Part shown: one piece after another, positions 56,885 to 64,000 of the stretch | Numbering within the stretch: position 1 is the first letter of the stretch | Layout of the letters: the number at the start of each line of letters is the position of its first letter | Notes under the pieces: model-generated | The model's database searches: none | The model's input: only the letters and a program-made list of their open reading frames with translations | What the model was told of the DNA's origin: nothing | DNA from: JANNMJ01 sp031425525 | GTDB lineage: Bacteria > Bacteroidota > Bacteroidia > Cytophagales > Hymenobacteraceae | Length of the DNA stretch: 64,000 bases | Assembly (NCBI GenBank): GCA_031425525.1 | Contig: JANPJM010000035.1 | Location: 1-64,000 of the forward strand | Direction of reading: 5' to 3' | Program-made: the position numbers and the translations under genes

Positions 56885-57862
56885 ATGCCTGCCGCCCTGC
56901 ACGAAACCCATTTTACGCTGCCCGGCCAAACGGCCTTTTACCGGGGCAAAGTGCGCGATGTGTACGCCCTCGCCGACGACCGCCTCGTGATGGTCGCCAC
57001 TGACCGCATCTCGGCGTTCGATGTGATTCTGCCGGAACCGATTCCGAATAAAGGTCAGGTACTGAATCAATTGGCGGCGTTTCAGTTGGCCGCTACCGCC
57101 GATCTGGTGCCCAATTGGGTGGAAGCCCAGCCCGACCCGTGCGCCACCGTGGGGCGGCGCTGCCGGCCGTACCCGGTGGAAATGGTGATTCGCGGCTACC
57201 TCACCGGCCACGCGTGGCGCACTTACGCCGCAGGGGGGCGCGTGCTGTGCGGCGTCCCCCTGCCCGATGGTTTGCGCGAGTATGATGCCCTGCCCGGCGG
57301 CCCTATCATTACACCCACCACCAAAGCAGCGGCGGGGCACGACGAAGATATTTCCAGGGAAGAAATTTTGCGACAGGGCCTCGTTTCGGCCGCCGATTAC
57401 GCGCAGCTCGAAGCCTACACCCGCGCCCTCTACCAGCGCGGCACCGAGGTAGCGGCGGCGCGCGGCCTCATTCTGCTCGATACGAAATACGAGTTTGGTT
57501 TCGACGAACGCGCGCGCCTGATTCGCGTCATCGACGAAATTCATACCCCCGATTCGTCGCGCTATTGTTACGCCGAAGGGTTCACCGAAGCCCGCGCCCG
57601 TGGCGAGGCGCCGCGCCAGCTTTCCAAGGAATTCGTGCGCCAGTGGCTCATCGGCGAAGGGTTTCAGGGGAAGGACGGCCAAACGCCGCCGCCGATGACC
57701 GCCGCGTGGTGCGAAACGATTGGCGGGCGCTACGTCGAACTTTTCGAGTTGCTGACGGGCGAAAAATTTGTCGCCGCCGCCACCCCCACCGAAACGCCCG
57801 CCGCCCGCATCGAGCGCCACCTACACGCTTGGATTGCCGCTAGCGGCCCATCGGCGGCCTAA
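56885..57862 (+). CDS. purC: Phosphoribosylaminoimidazole-succinocarboxamide synthase
   Basis: PurC joins aspartate to CAIR in purine synthesis. The 325-residue long-type enzyme has YRGKVRDVYAL, MVATDRISAFDV, EMVIRGYLTGHAW and the loop ILLDTKYEFGFD, all family signatures. EIHTPDSSRYCY and QLSKEFVRQWL lie in the C-terminal part. The ATG at 56885 is preferred: a CACCTTTG box at 56850-56857 lies downstream of the alternative ATG 56834, so that start would be too early. It is monocistronic here. Confidence 0.95.
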   Translation: MPAALHETHFTLPGQTAFYRGKVRDVYALADDRLVMVATDRISAFDVILPEPIPNKGQVLNQLAAFQLAATADLVPNWVEAQPDPCATVGRRCRPYPVEMVIRGYLTGHAWRTYAAGGRVLCGVPLPDGLREYDALPGGPIITPTTKAAAGHDEDISREEILRQGLVSAADYAQLEAYTRALYQRGTEVAAARGLILLDTKYEFGFDERARLIRVIDEIHTPDSSRYCYAEGFTEARARGEAPRQLSKEFVRQWLIGEGFQGKDGQTPPPMTAAWCETIGGRYVELFELLTGEKFVAAATPTETPAARIERHLHAWIAASGPSAA

Positions 57863-57988
57863 CCTTCCCCCGCTTTCGGTGCCCTGCACCCCGCCGCAAC
57901 CCGCCTTGACCAAAGTCGGGGACTACGGAAAGTCAAGAAAAATCGCAAAAACTGCTAACTTCGCGGTTCCGAAATTGTCATCCCTCCG

Positions 57989-58010
57989 CTAAGGCGCCCG
58001 GCGCTTAGGT
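57989..58010 (+). promoter_or_regulatory. Leader hairpin after a TAACTTCG -7-like box (STAS gene)
   Basis: TAACTTCG at 57956-57963 resembles the -7 box. CTAAG, a bulged G and CGC at 57989-57997 pair with GCGCTTAG at 58001-58008. The structured leader lies 29 bp before the ATG at 58039. Both readings are inference. Confidence 0.4.
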
Positions 58011-58038
58011 GGTTCCTCACCCGTTTCCCCACTTCCTG

Positions 58039-58413
58039 ATGAAGTATAGCATCGATAAAAAGGAGAACTACACCATCGTCACCGTCGACGAGAAGAAGCT
58101 CGACACGTCCATTGCCCCCGACCTCAAATCGGAGTTTGTGAAGCTCAACGCCGAAGGCATCTCGAATCTGATTCTCGACATGTCGAACGTGAAGTACACG
58201 GATTCTTCGGGTCTGAGCTCTATCCTGATTGCCAACCGCCTCTGCAATTCCACCGGCGGCATGCTCGTTCTCACCGGCTTGCAAGACCACGTGATGAAGC
58301 TCATCACGATTTCGAAACTCGAATCGGTGCTGCACATCCTGCCCACGGTCGAGGAAGCTATCGACCGCGTGTTCCTGCACGAAATCGAGCGCGACCTGAC
58401 GGACAAGGAGTAA
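58039..58413 (+). CDS. STAS-domain anti-sigma-factor-antagonist-like protein
   Basis: The 124-residue single STAS domain has the order strand-helix (MKYSIDKKENYTIVTVDEKKLD, in part), and the phosphorylation loop DMSNVKYTDSSGLSS. The Ser in YTDSSGL is the residue phosphorylated by anti-sigma kinases in SpoIIAA-type proteins. A C-terminal helix with acidic end follows. A partner RsbW-like kinase is not adjacent. The next gene is RNase Z, a neighbour of such STAS proteins in related genomes, as far as I recall. Confidence 0.88.
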   Translation: MKYSIDKKENYTIVTVDEKKLDTSIAPDLKSEFVKLNAEGISNLILDMSNVKYTDSSGLSSILIANRLCNSTGGMLVLTGLQDHVMKLITISKLESVLHILPTVEEAIDRVFLHEIERDLTDKE

Positions 58414-58462
58414 ACGCTCATTTTTTGCCCGCTTCAACGCTCCCGTTGAAGGCGGCGGCACT

Positions 58463-58519
58463 TCCGGCCGACACCGCGCTCGCCTTTTTTGGTGGCCGTG
58501 GCGTCGGCCGGACGCTTTT
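58463..58519 (+). terminator. Long-loop hairpin with T-run between the STAS and RNase Z genes
   Basis: TCCGGCCGAC (58463-58472) and GTCGGCCGGA (58503-58512) pair perfectly, followed by CGCTTTTT. The loop of 30 nt also contains TTTTTT. A smaller inverted repeat, TTCAACG/CGTTGAA, lies at about 58432-58449. Together they likely terminate the STAS mRNA. Confidence 0.75.
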
Positions 58520-58674
58520 TACGCCCGCCGGGTGCTTACTTTCTGCCGTTGATGCGCATCAAGCCTACCCGCACGGGCGGCGTTCGTGGGGTTGGGAATA
58601 GTTTTTGACCACCGCCGCGAAACCAGCCCGTAATCGTCGGGTTGCTGTACATCCGCTGCTGTTCACCTGCTGCT

Positions 58675-59616
58675 TTGGAATTCGTCCTCACCATTCTCGG
58701 CTCTGCGTCGGCCACGCCTACCCTCACGCGCCACCCCACGGCGCAAGTGCTGGAGATCGGCAATTGGGTGGCGCTCATCGACTGTGGTGAGGGCACGCAG
58801 CAGCGGCTGCTCGAAGCGCGGGTACGGCCGCAACGGCTGACGCACATTTTCATCTCGCACCTCCACGGCGACCATTATTTTGGTCTGCCGGGCTTGCTCA
58901 GCACGATGCACCTGCAAGGGCGGGTGGCGCCGGTTCACCTGTTCGGCCCGGCGGGGTTGGGGGTTATTCTGGCGGAAATTTTCCGGTATTCGGGCACGGC
59001 GCTCAATTATCCGCTGCATTTCCACCCCGTCGATACCACGCAGCACGCGCTGCTTTTCGAGGATCAGCGGCTCACCGTGCATTCCCTACCGATGGATCAC
59101 CGGGTGCCGTGCTGCGGGTTCATCTTCCGCGAAAAACCCAAGCTCCGGCATTTGCTGAAGGAACGGCTACCGGTGGGGCTCAAACCGGCGCAACTCGTGG
59201 CCCTCAAACACGGCTACGACCTGCTCGACCCGCTGACCGGCGTCGTGCTGCTACGCAACGAACACGTCAGTACGCCGCCGTCGCACCCGCGCGCCTATGC
59301 CTACTGCGCCGATTCGCGCTTTTTGCCCCATTTGGCCCCGCTCCTCGCGGGCGTCGATCTGATGTACCACGAGGCCACCTTTATGCACGATAAAGTGGAG
59401 CGCGCCGAGCAAACCGGCCACGCATCGGCGCAGCAAGCGGCTACGCTGGCGCGGCTGGCGGGCGTGAAACGGTTGCTCATCGGGCATTTTTCGGCGCGCT
59501 ACCCCGACCTTCACCCCCTCCTCGACGAAGCCCGCGTGGTGTTCCCCAACACGCAGCTCGCCACCGAAGGCAAGCAGATCAGCGTGATGGCGCACGTGCT
59601 GCCGGCCGTGGCGTAG
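58675..59616 (+). CDS. rnz: Ribonuclease Z
   Basis: RNase Z is the zinc-dependent endonuclease that removes 3' trailers from tRNA precursors. The 313-residue protein has the histidine motif SHLHGDH (H62, H64, D66, H67), DHRVPCCGF, YHEATF and GHFSARY, all typical. Family members begin with M-x-F-x-L-T-I-L-G, and here LEFVLTILGSASATPTL starts at a TTG (58675). This settles the start although longer frames exist to 58642. It shows the short, dimeric type. Confidence 0.93.
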   Translation: MEFVLTILGSASATPTLTRHPTAQVLEIGNWVALIDCGEGTQQRLLEARVRPQRLTHIFISHLHGDHYFGLPGLLSTMHLQGRVAPVHLFGPAGLGVILAEIFRYSGTALNYPLHFHPVDTTQHALLFEDQRLTVHSLPMDHRVPCCGFIFREKPKLRHLLKERLPVGLKPAQLVALKHGYDLLDPLTGVVLLRNEHVSTPPSHPRAYAYCADSRFLPHLAPLLAGVDLMYHEATFMHDKVERAEQTGHASAQQAATLARLAGVKRLLIGHFSARYPDLHPLLDEARVVFPNTQLATEGKQISVMAHVLPAVA

Positions 59617-59667
59617 GGCATCGGTCGGCGCCCCTACTCCTCGGTTTTCCCCCTCTCTCGTCACCGA

Positions 59668-60471
59668 ATGCCCACGGCCGTTACCGATTCGCGCAAAACG
59701 CGCTTGTACCTCATTCTGGCGGGTATTTTTGTCGTCAATGCCCTGCTGGCGGAAGTCATTGGGGTGAAGATTTTTTCGTTGGAAGCCTTGCTCGGTACGC
59801 CCGGCGCGGGACTGCGGGTATTTGGGTCGGCGCCGCTCGATTTCAACCTCACGGCGGGCGTGGTCATCTGGCCGGTGGTGTTCATCACTACCGACATCAT
59901 CAACGAATACTTTGGGCACCGGGGCGTGATACGGGTTTCGTGGCTCACGGCGGGGCTCATTTTGTACGCCTTTCTGGTGATTACGCTCGTGACCCAACTG
60001 CCGCCCGCCGCGTTCTGGCTCGACCTCAACAGTAAGGACGCCGCCGGGCAGCCACTCAACATCAATCTGGCGTTTAGCGCCATTTTTCGGCAGGGTCTCG
60101 GCATCATTGCCGGTTCGTTGACGGCTTTTTTGATTGGTCAGGTGATCGATGCGTCGGTTTTTCGGTGGCTGCGCCAACGCACCGGCGAGCGCCATATCTG
60201 GCTGAGGGCCACGGGCTCGACGCTCGTTTCGCAACTCATCGACTCGTTCGTGGTGCTGTTCATTGCCTTTCATCTTTTCGGCAATTGGCCGCTGCTACTG
60301 GTGGTGCAGGTCGCGACGGTCAATTATATCTACAAGGTGGCAGCAGCCATTACCCTCACTCCGGTAGTCTATGTGGCGCACGGCGTCATCGACCGGTATT
60401 TGGGTTTGCCCGAAGCCCGGCGCCTGGAAGCTGAAGCCCGCGCGGCCGACGCCGCCGAGCCTACCCCGTAA
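59668..60471 (+). CDS. Queuosine precursor transporter (YhhQ/DUF165)
   Basis: The 267-residue inner-membrane protein has six hydrophobic segments. The family signatures are VIWPVVFITTDIINEYFGHRGVI (in part: TTDIINEYFG) and GSTLVSQLIDSFVVLFIAF (in part: SQLIDS). YhhQ proteins import preQ0 or preQ1 for queuosine synthesis in tRNA. No queuosine genes are adjacent. A soluble, charged C-terminal tail of about 20 residues follows the last span. Confidence 0.92.
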   Translation: MPTAVTDSRKTRLYLILAGIFVVNALLAEVIGVKIFSLEALLGTPGAGLRVFGSAPLDFNLTAGVVIWPVVFITTDIINEYFGHRGVIRVSWLTAGLILYAFLVITLVTQLPPAAFWLDLNSKDAAGQPLNINLAFSAIFRQGLGIIAGSLTAFLIGQVIDASVFRWLRQRTGERHIWLRATGSTLVSQLIDSFVVLFIAFHLFGNWPLLLVVQVATVNYIYKVAAAITLTPVVYVAHGVIDRYLGLPEARRLEAEARAADAAEPTP

Positions 60472-60476
60472 CTTTG
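60469..60476 (+). promoter_or_regulatory. -7 box (TAACTTTG) overlapping the stop of the previous gene
   Basis: A perfect TAnnTTTG match ends 6 bp before the ATG of the gene at 60483. A transcript starting at the usual distance would be leaderless or nearly so. The first bases are part of the stop codon of the transporter gene. Confidence 0.55.
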
Positions 60477-60482
60477 CGCCTG

Positions 60483-61178
60483 ATGCGAGGAATCCGTTTG
60501 GCCGGCGTGCTGCTGGCATTGTTGAGCTTTCAGTTTACGGCACGCGCGCAGCTCGTGGTGGGGCCGGGCGGCGAGCCGCCCTCGGTTTTTGAGTACCACG
60601 AGGGCACCTACACGCTCGCGAACGGCACCACGCAATCGGCGACGCTCAAGCTGGCGATGCTCACGGAACAAATCGGCGGGCGCAAATCGAAGCCGTTTGC
60701 CAAGCTGGTGGTGCGCGCCGCAAACGGCGGCCTCGTACCCATCGATTCGGCGACGGAGTTTGCGTACGATAACCGGCGATTCGTGCGCGTCGGGCGGCTG
60801 ACGCCTGATGTCACGCTGCGCTTCCGCATCAATTCCGATTTTGTGGAGCCCATCGTCGATACGGGCCGCATCGAATTATACAGCTATTACCCCCGACGCG
60901 GCAACCGGTACGTGGTGTCGTCGGCGACGCCGGGCGTCATCCACGAGGGCGATTTGAAACGCGCTTTCATCTGGCGGCGACGCGGCGCCAAACAGTTGGA
61001 TGTGATGGTCAGCGTGCCGCCCAGCGGTTTCAACCCCGAGTTTGAGAACCAGTTGCAAGCGCTGTTTTTCGACCGCCCCGATATTCTGGCCTTCATCGAA
61101 AAGCACCAGATTCGCGCCGAAGACCTGCCGGCGGTGGTGCGAGCGTACAATGCTGATCTGAAGCTTCGGTTTCAGTAG
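60483..61178 (+). CDS. Exported protein of unknown function
   Basis: The 231-residue protein has a signal peptide (cleavage near ARAQ). A mostly beta domain follows, with EGTYTLANGTTQSATLKLAML, FAKLVVRAANGGLVPI and IELYSYYPRRGNRYVVS (in part). The C-terminal helix is EKHQIRAEDLPAVVRAYN. No family is recognised. The ATG at 60483 is chosen instead of the TTG at 60474 because it directly follows the -7 box and starts the signal peptide. Confidence 0.65.
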   Translation: MRGIRLAGVLLALLSFQFTARAQLVVGPGGEPPSVFEYHEGTYTLANGTTQSATLKLAMLTEQIGGRKSKPFAKLVVRAANGGLVPIDSATEFAYDNRRFVRVGRLTPDVTLRFRINSDFVEPIVDTGRIELYSYYPRRGNRYVVSSATPGVIHEGDLKRAFIWRRRGAKQLDVMVSVPPSGFNPEFENQLQALFFDRPDILAFIEKHQIRAEDLPAVVRAYNADLKLRFQ

Positions 61179-61203
61179 GGGTAAGCTGAGTTGATGCGAG
61201 GAA

Positions 61204-61386
61204 TTTCGCGCGGCGCTCTGCCTCGTGTGTTCTATTCCTGGGGCTCCAGCCCCGGCACGGCGCGCGGTTCGTTCGCGCAACGCATTAAAGTGGAAAACGC
61301 GGCGCGGCGGACTACGATAACGGGCTACCGGCGGGCCAGAGGCCCGCGAATATCCCACACGGGTCAGAGCCCCGCGCGATTGCCCG
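61204..61386. repeat. Family C composite palindrome (copy 3) upstream of trpS
   Basis: Left arm with CGCGCGGCGCTCTGCCTCGTGTG and right arm with CACACGGGTCAGAGCCCCGCGCG face each other. Inside are GGGGCTCCAGCCCC and GCGGGCCAGAGGCCCGC hairpins. The 275-bp gap before trpS contains no gene; its last part is CT/AC-rich (ACTCACTTACCTAACT type). Confidence 0.8.
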
Positions 61387-61453
61387 CACCTACTCACTTA
61401 CCTAACTCACTTACCTACTCATCTACCCACCTACCTCATCTAACTATAACGAC

Positions 61454-62437
61454 ATGTCCCGCATCCTAACCGGCATTCAGGCTACCGGCCGGCCGCACCT
61501 CGGCAACCTACTCGGCGCGATTCTGCCCGCCATCAAACTGGCGGAAGACCCTGCCAATACCTCGCTTTTCTTTATCGCCGATTTGCACTCGCTCACAGCC
61601 GTGCGCGATGCACGGGCCCTGCGCGACAGCACCTACGCGGTGGCGGCGGCGTGGCTGGCGTGCGGGTTCGATGTAACGAAGGAAAACAGCCTGTTTTACC
61701 GCCAGTCCGACGTGCCGCAGGTGACGGAACTGACGTGGTATCTGAGCTGCTTCGCGCCGTTTCCGATGCTCGCCAACGCGCACTCGTTCAAGGATAAAAG
61801 CTCCCGGCTGGCCGATGTGAACGTCGGGCTGTTTACGTATCCGGTGCTGATGGCAGCCGATATTCTGCTCTACGACGCCGACGTGGTGCCCGTAGGGAAA
61901 GACCAGGTGCAGCACCTCGAAATCGCGCGCGACATTGCCGGCGCCTTCAACCGGGCCTACGGCGAGACGCTGGTGCCCCCCACCGCCCGCGTGCAGGCCG
62001 AAGTACAGACCGTGCCCGGCCTCGACGGCCACAAGATGAGCAAGAGCTACGGCAACACCATCGACCTGTTCGTGGACGATAAGGCGCTCCTCAAAACCAT
62101 CAAGAGCATCGTCACCGATTCCAAAGGACTGGACGACCCGAAAGACCCCGCCACCGACACCGTTTTCCGGCTGTTCGAGCTGGTCGCCACCCCCACCGAA
62201 ACCGCCACCCTGCGCGAGAAATACCTCGCCGGTGGTTTCGGCTACGGCCACGCCAAACAGGCGCTGTTTGAGGTAATGGTAAGCCGTTTCCGCGAAGAGC
62301 GTCGCCTCTTCAACGAATTGATGACCGATTTGCCGGAGCTGGATCGCCGCCTCGCCATCGGCGCTGCGCGGGCGCAAGCTTACGGTACGGGCGTGCTGAA
62401 CCGGGTACGCGAGCGGGTGGGGTTGGGAACAAGGTAA
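61454..62437 (+). CDS. trpS: Tryptophan-tRNA ligase
   Basis: TrpRS charges tRNA-Trp. The 327-residue class I synthetase has the GRPHLGN signature (HIGH motif equivalent) near residue 14 and KMSKS in DGHKMSKSYGN near residue 196. SDVPQVTELTWYLSCF, LMAADILLYDADVVPVG and QVQHLEIARDIA (in part) are all typical. The C-terminal helix ends in RVRERVGLG. Start ATG 61454. A family E repeat follows. Confidence 0.96.
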   Translation: MSRILTGIQATGRPHLGNLLGAILPAIKLAEDPANTSLFFIADLHSLTAVRDARALRDSTYAVAAAWLACGFDVTKENSLFYRQSDVPQVTELTWYLSCFAPFPMLANAHSFKDKSSRLADVNVGLFTYPVLMAADILLYDADVVPVGKDQVQHLEIARDIAGAFNRAYGETLVPPTARVQAEVQTVPGLDGHKMSKSYGNTIDLFVDDKALLKTIKSIVTDSKGLDDPKDPATDTVFRLFELVATPTETATLREKYLAGGFGYGHAKQALFEVMVSRFREERRLFNELMTDLPELDRRLAIGAARAQAYGTGVLNRVRERVGLGTR

Positions 62438-62446
62438 GTAAAAAAC

Positions 62447-62516
62447 ATAACGCCCAGCTCCTGCTTGGCGCCGCGCGCCGCCGAGCGTCAGTCGCCAAGC
62501 AGGAGCTTGGCGTTAC
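62447..62516. repeat. Family E inverted repeat (copy 2, opposite orientation to copy 1)
   Basis: TAACGCCCAGCTCCTGCTTGGCG and CGCCAAGCAGGAGCTTGGCGTTAC face each other, and the centre CCGCGCGCCGCCGAGCGTCAGTCG is the reverse complement of the centre of the copy at 22076-22151. The right end includes the stop codon (TAA) of the hydroxylase gene. Confidence 0.85.
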
Positions 62517-63334
62517 GTTCCATTACGCTTCTCAATCCGCGCTTGCACCTCGTCGAAACGCGCTTCGTAGGTAGGGTGCAGGGTGCCGAGCCAGCGATCC
62601 CAGTGGGTGAAATAGAGGCCGAAATTGCCCCGTCCGCGCTGGTGATGCTGATTGTGATGCGTACTGGTGGTGTGCCAGCGGCCCACGCGGTGGCGCACCC
62701 AACCGGCCGGATACAGCTCGAACCCTAGATGACCTCCGACGTTGAGCAGCGTCATCAGCAGCAAAAACACCGCGAGCGCGCCGGGGTGAACGGGGAGCGT
62801 GAAGACGATCAGCGGCACGATGCCGATTTGCACGAGCGCCTCGACGGGGTGAAACGCGAAGGCCGCCCACGGCGTCGGGTTGGCCGATTGGTGATGGATA
62901 TAATGCACCCGGCGCAACAGCCACGGCGTGTGCAGCAGCCGATGCGTGACGTAGAAATACGCATCGTGCAGCACGAGCATCAGCCCCACACTCAGCCAAA
63001 ACCACCCCCAACCGTGCAGTGCCACCGGCGTGTAGAGGCGCGTGAGCCCGTGGTCGTGCGCCGCAAAAACGGCCAGCGCCACCAGTGCAAACACGGCCAA
63101 TGTCAGCAGCGACCACCCGATTTCGCGCCTGACCTGATGCGCGGCGGGGGCGGCGGGCTGGATCTTGCGCGCGTGCGTCCAGCGGGGGCGCCAGCGGTAA
63201 AAAATCAGCCAGGCGCCACCGGCCAGTACGGCGTAGCGCAGCAGCGAAGCCACCGTAGCAGCGGCCCACGAGGCTTCGGGCGCCCAATCGATGCCCGTCG
63301 TCGGCAGGAGCCAACTCAGCCAACTAGTCAGCAT
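62513..63334 (-). CDS. Fatty acid hydroxylase / sterol desaturase superfamily protein
   Basis: The 273-residue integral-membrane di-iron enzyme has about four to five hydrophobic segments and the three His motifs of the superfamily. These are HDAYFYVTHRLLH (HxxxH), VHYIHHQ (HxxHH) and HHNQHHQ (HHxxHH). Members hydroxylate fatty acids or sphingolipids or desaturate sterols and carotenoids. In this phylum, lipid or carotenoid modification is plausible. Its start (ATG 63334) overlaps the stop of the KAS III-like gene by 7 bp. The stop codon lies within the family E repeat. Confidence 0.88.
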   Translation of the reverse strand: MLTSWLSWLLPTTGIDWAPEASWAAATVASLLRYAVLAGGAWLIFYRWRPRWTHARKIQPAAPAAHQVRREIGWSLLTLAVFALVALAVFAAHDHGLTRLYTPVALHGWGWFWLSVGLMLVLHDAYFYVTHRLLHTPWLLRRVHYIHHQSANPTPWAAFAFHPVEALVQIGIVPLIVFTLPVHPGALAVFLLLMTLLNVGGHLGFELYPAGWVRHRVGRWHTTSTHHNQHHQRGRGNFGLYFTHWDRWLGTLHPTYEARFDEVQARIEKRNGT

Positions 63335-64000
63335 TGCCACAGCCCCGCCGTGATGACGCCGCCGGTGCCGTAGCCGCAGATCATCAGCCTTCGCCCCGCC
63401 AGCCGAGGCGCCACCGCTGCCAGCGCCAACCCCACCGACGCCGCGCCGCAGTTGCCGGTTTGCTCGACGGTGGAAATCACTTCCACCCCATCGGCGGCGA
63501 AAAGCTCGGCGAGGCGCGTGATGATTAGCGGGCCGGCTTGGTGCAGGATGAGGACATCCGGCCGCCCCACTTCGGCCACGAAGCTGCGGTAAAATGCGCC
63601 GGCCCGCGCCAACAGCCGCGCGGCCCGCACCGGATGCAGGGTGAGGCCGAGATACCGGCGCGGCAGGTGCGCCGGGGCCGAATCGGCGGCGATGAGGCGG
63701 TCGGCATCGTGACCGAGCCCGATGGTGACGACCTCGACCAACCCCGGAAATTGTCGCGAGCGACTGCCTACCAAGCCCAAACCGGACGCGGCCGGCGGCT
63801 GCATCAGCAGCGCACACGCGCCATCGCCGAAAATGCCGTGTACGGGGCTCGTGGGGGCGGTGGCCCGGCGCGCGGCATCGGCCAGCACCACCGCCACCGG
63901 CCGGCCATATACGCCCGCCAACTGACTGGCCAACAACAACGCGCTGACGCCGCCCGCGCAGCCCTGCACCAAATCGAGGAGTTGCACCTGACCGAGTGCC
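63328..64000 (-). CDS. KAS III-like ketoacyl synthase (partial, runs off the window)
   Basis: The visible 224 residues are the C-terminal two thirds of a FabH-type condensing enzyme. The active-site Cys lies in LVQGCAGGVSALLLA, the His in ILHQAGPLIIT and the Asn in TGNCGAASVGLAL, so the triad is complete. The frame continues to the window end without a start. Translational coupling to the fatty acid hydroxylase suggests a small pathway for a modified lipid or polyketide-like product. It differs from the housekeeping FabH at 38203-39219. Confidence 0.87.
   Translation of the reverse strand, partial: ALGQVQLLDLVQGCAGGVSALLLASQLAGVYGRPVAVVLADAARRATAPTSPVHGIFGDGACALLMQPPAASGLGLVGSRSRQFPGLVEVVTIGLGHDADRLIAADSAPAHLPRRYLGLTLHPVRAARLLARAGAFYRSFVAEVGRPDVLILHQAGPLIITRLAELFAADGVEVISTVEQTGNCGAASVGLALAAVAPRLAGRRLMICGYGTGGVITAGLWQC

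Noticed and set aside
1..64000. tRNA, rRNA, riboswitch or IS elements
   Set aside because: No cloverleaf with a TTC loop, no rRNA signature, no recognisable riboswitch core and no transposase domain were seen while reading both strands. A covariance-model scan (tRNAscan-SE, Rfam) would be decisive and was not possible.

Overview
The window looks like a chromosomal stretch of a high-GC Bacteroidota bacterium, most likely Cytophagales and Hymenobacteraceae-like. This is inferred from several signs. There are type IX secretion (T9SS) style C-terminal sorting domains, TAnnTTTG-like -7 promoter boxes, FadL/OmpP1 and BatC-type proteins, a frugal set of housekeeping genes, frequent GTG/TTG starts and almost no Shine-Dalgarno signals. 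No rRNA, tRNA, IS transposase, prophage or CRISPR array was recognised. GC was judged by eye at roughly 60-65 %, with a few AT-richer patches.

Layout. 0-3.3 kb: a type III-like DNA methyltransferase with a 12-G tract inside the gene and a second one upstream, then an unknown gene preceded by an array of eleven exact 21-bp units. 3.3-10.3 kb: MFS carrier, MtgA transglycosylase, M48 protease, lipoproteins, an exopolysaccharide phosphoglycosyltransferase and Pcm. 10.5-17.4 kb: three tandem paralogous secreted M43 metalloproteases. 17.5-26 kb: thioesterase, small unknown proteins, an HTH regulator with a perfect operator-like palindrome, MscS, FolK, polyprenyl synthase, RDD protein, FMN reductase and a BatC-like TPR protein. 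26-35 kb: thiolase, a possible toxin-antitoxin pair, a MORN-like repeat protein, RNase D, FadL with a partner lipoprotein, Dtd and a MazG-like enzyme. 35-46 kb: ComB, GcvT, a glycosyltransferase, FabH, a DtxR-type regulator, NfeD with a stomatin-like protein, MnmE and NDH-2. 46.6-50.2 kb: biotin genes bioD-bioA coupled to a ketoacyl synthase. 50.2-56.7 kb: a two-component system, a large exported S74-chaperone protein and a T9SS-sorted protein. 56.9-64 kb: PurC, a STAS protein, RNase Z, a queuosine-precursor transporter, TrpS, a fatty-acid hydroxylase and a partial KAS III.

The spaces between genes are crowded with at least seven families of palindromic repeats. Several recur as inverted or internally shortened copies, which suggests non-autonomous mobile or REP-like elements.

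The most promising unexplained signal is the 21-bp array at 2917-3147 next to the unknown gene at 2065-2823. Read on the gene's strand, each unit can be drawn as a mini-hairpin plus a conserved 7-nt linker, and several units keep pairing through compensatory changes. Next in interest are the two G12 tracts of the methyltransferase gene (possible phase variation), a 12-bp VNTR built into the fabH promoter, and the toxin-antitoxin-like pair at 27651-28176.
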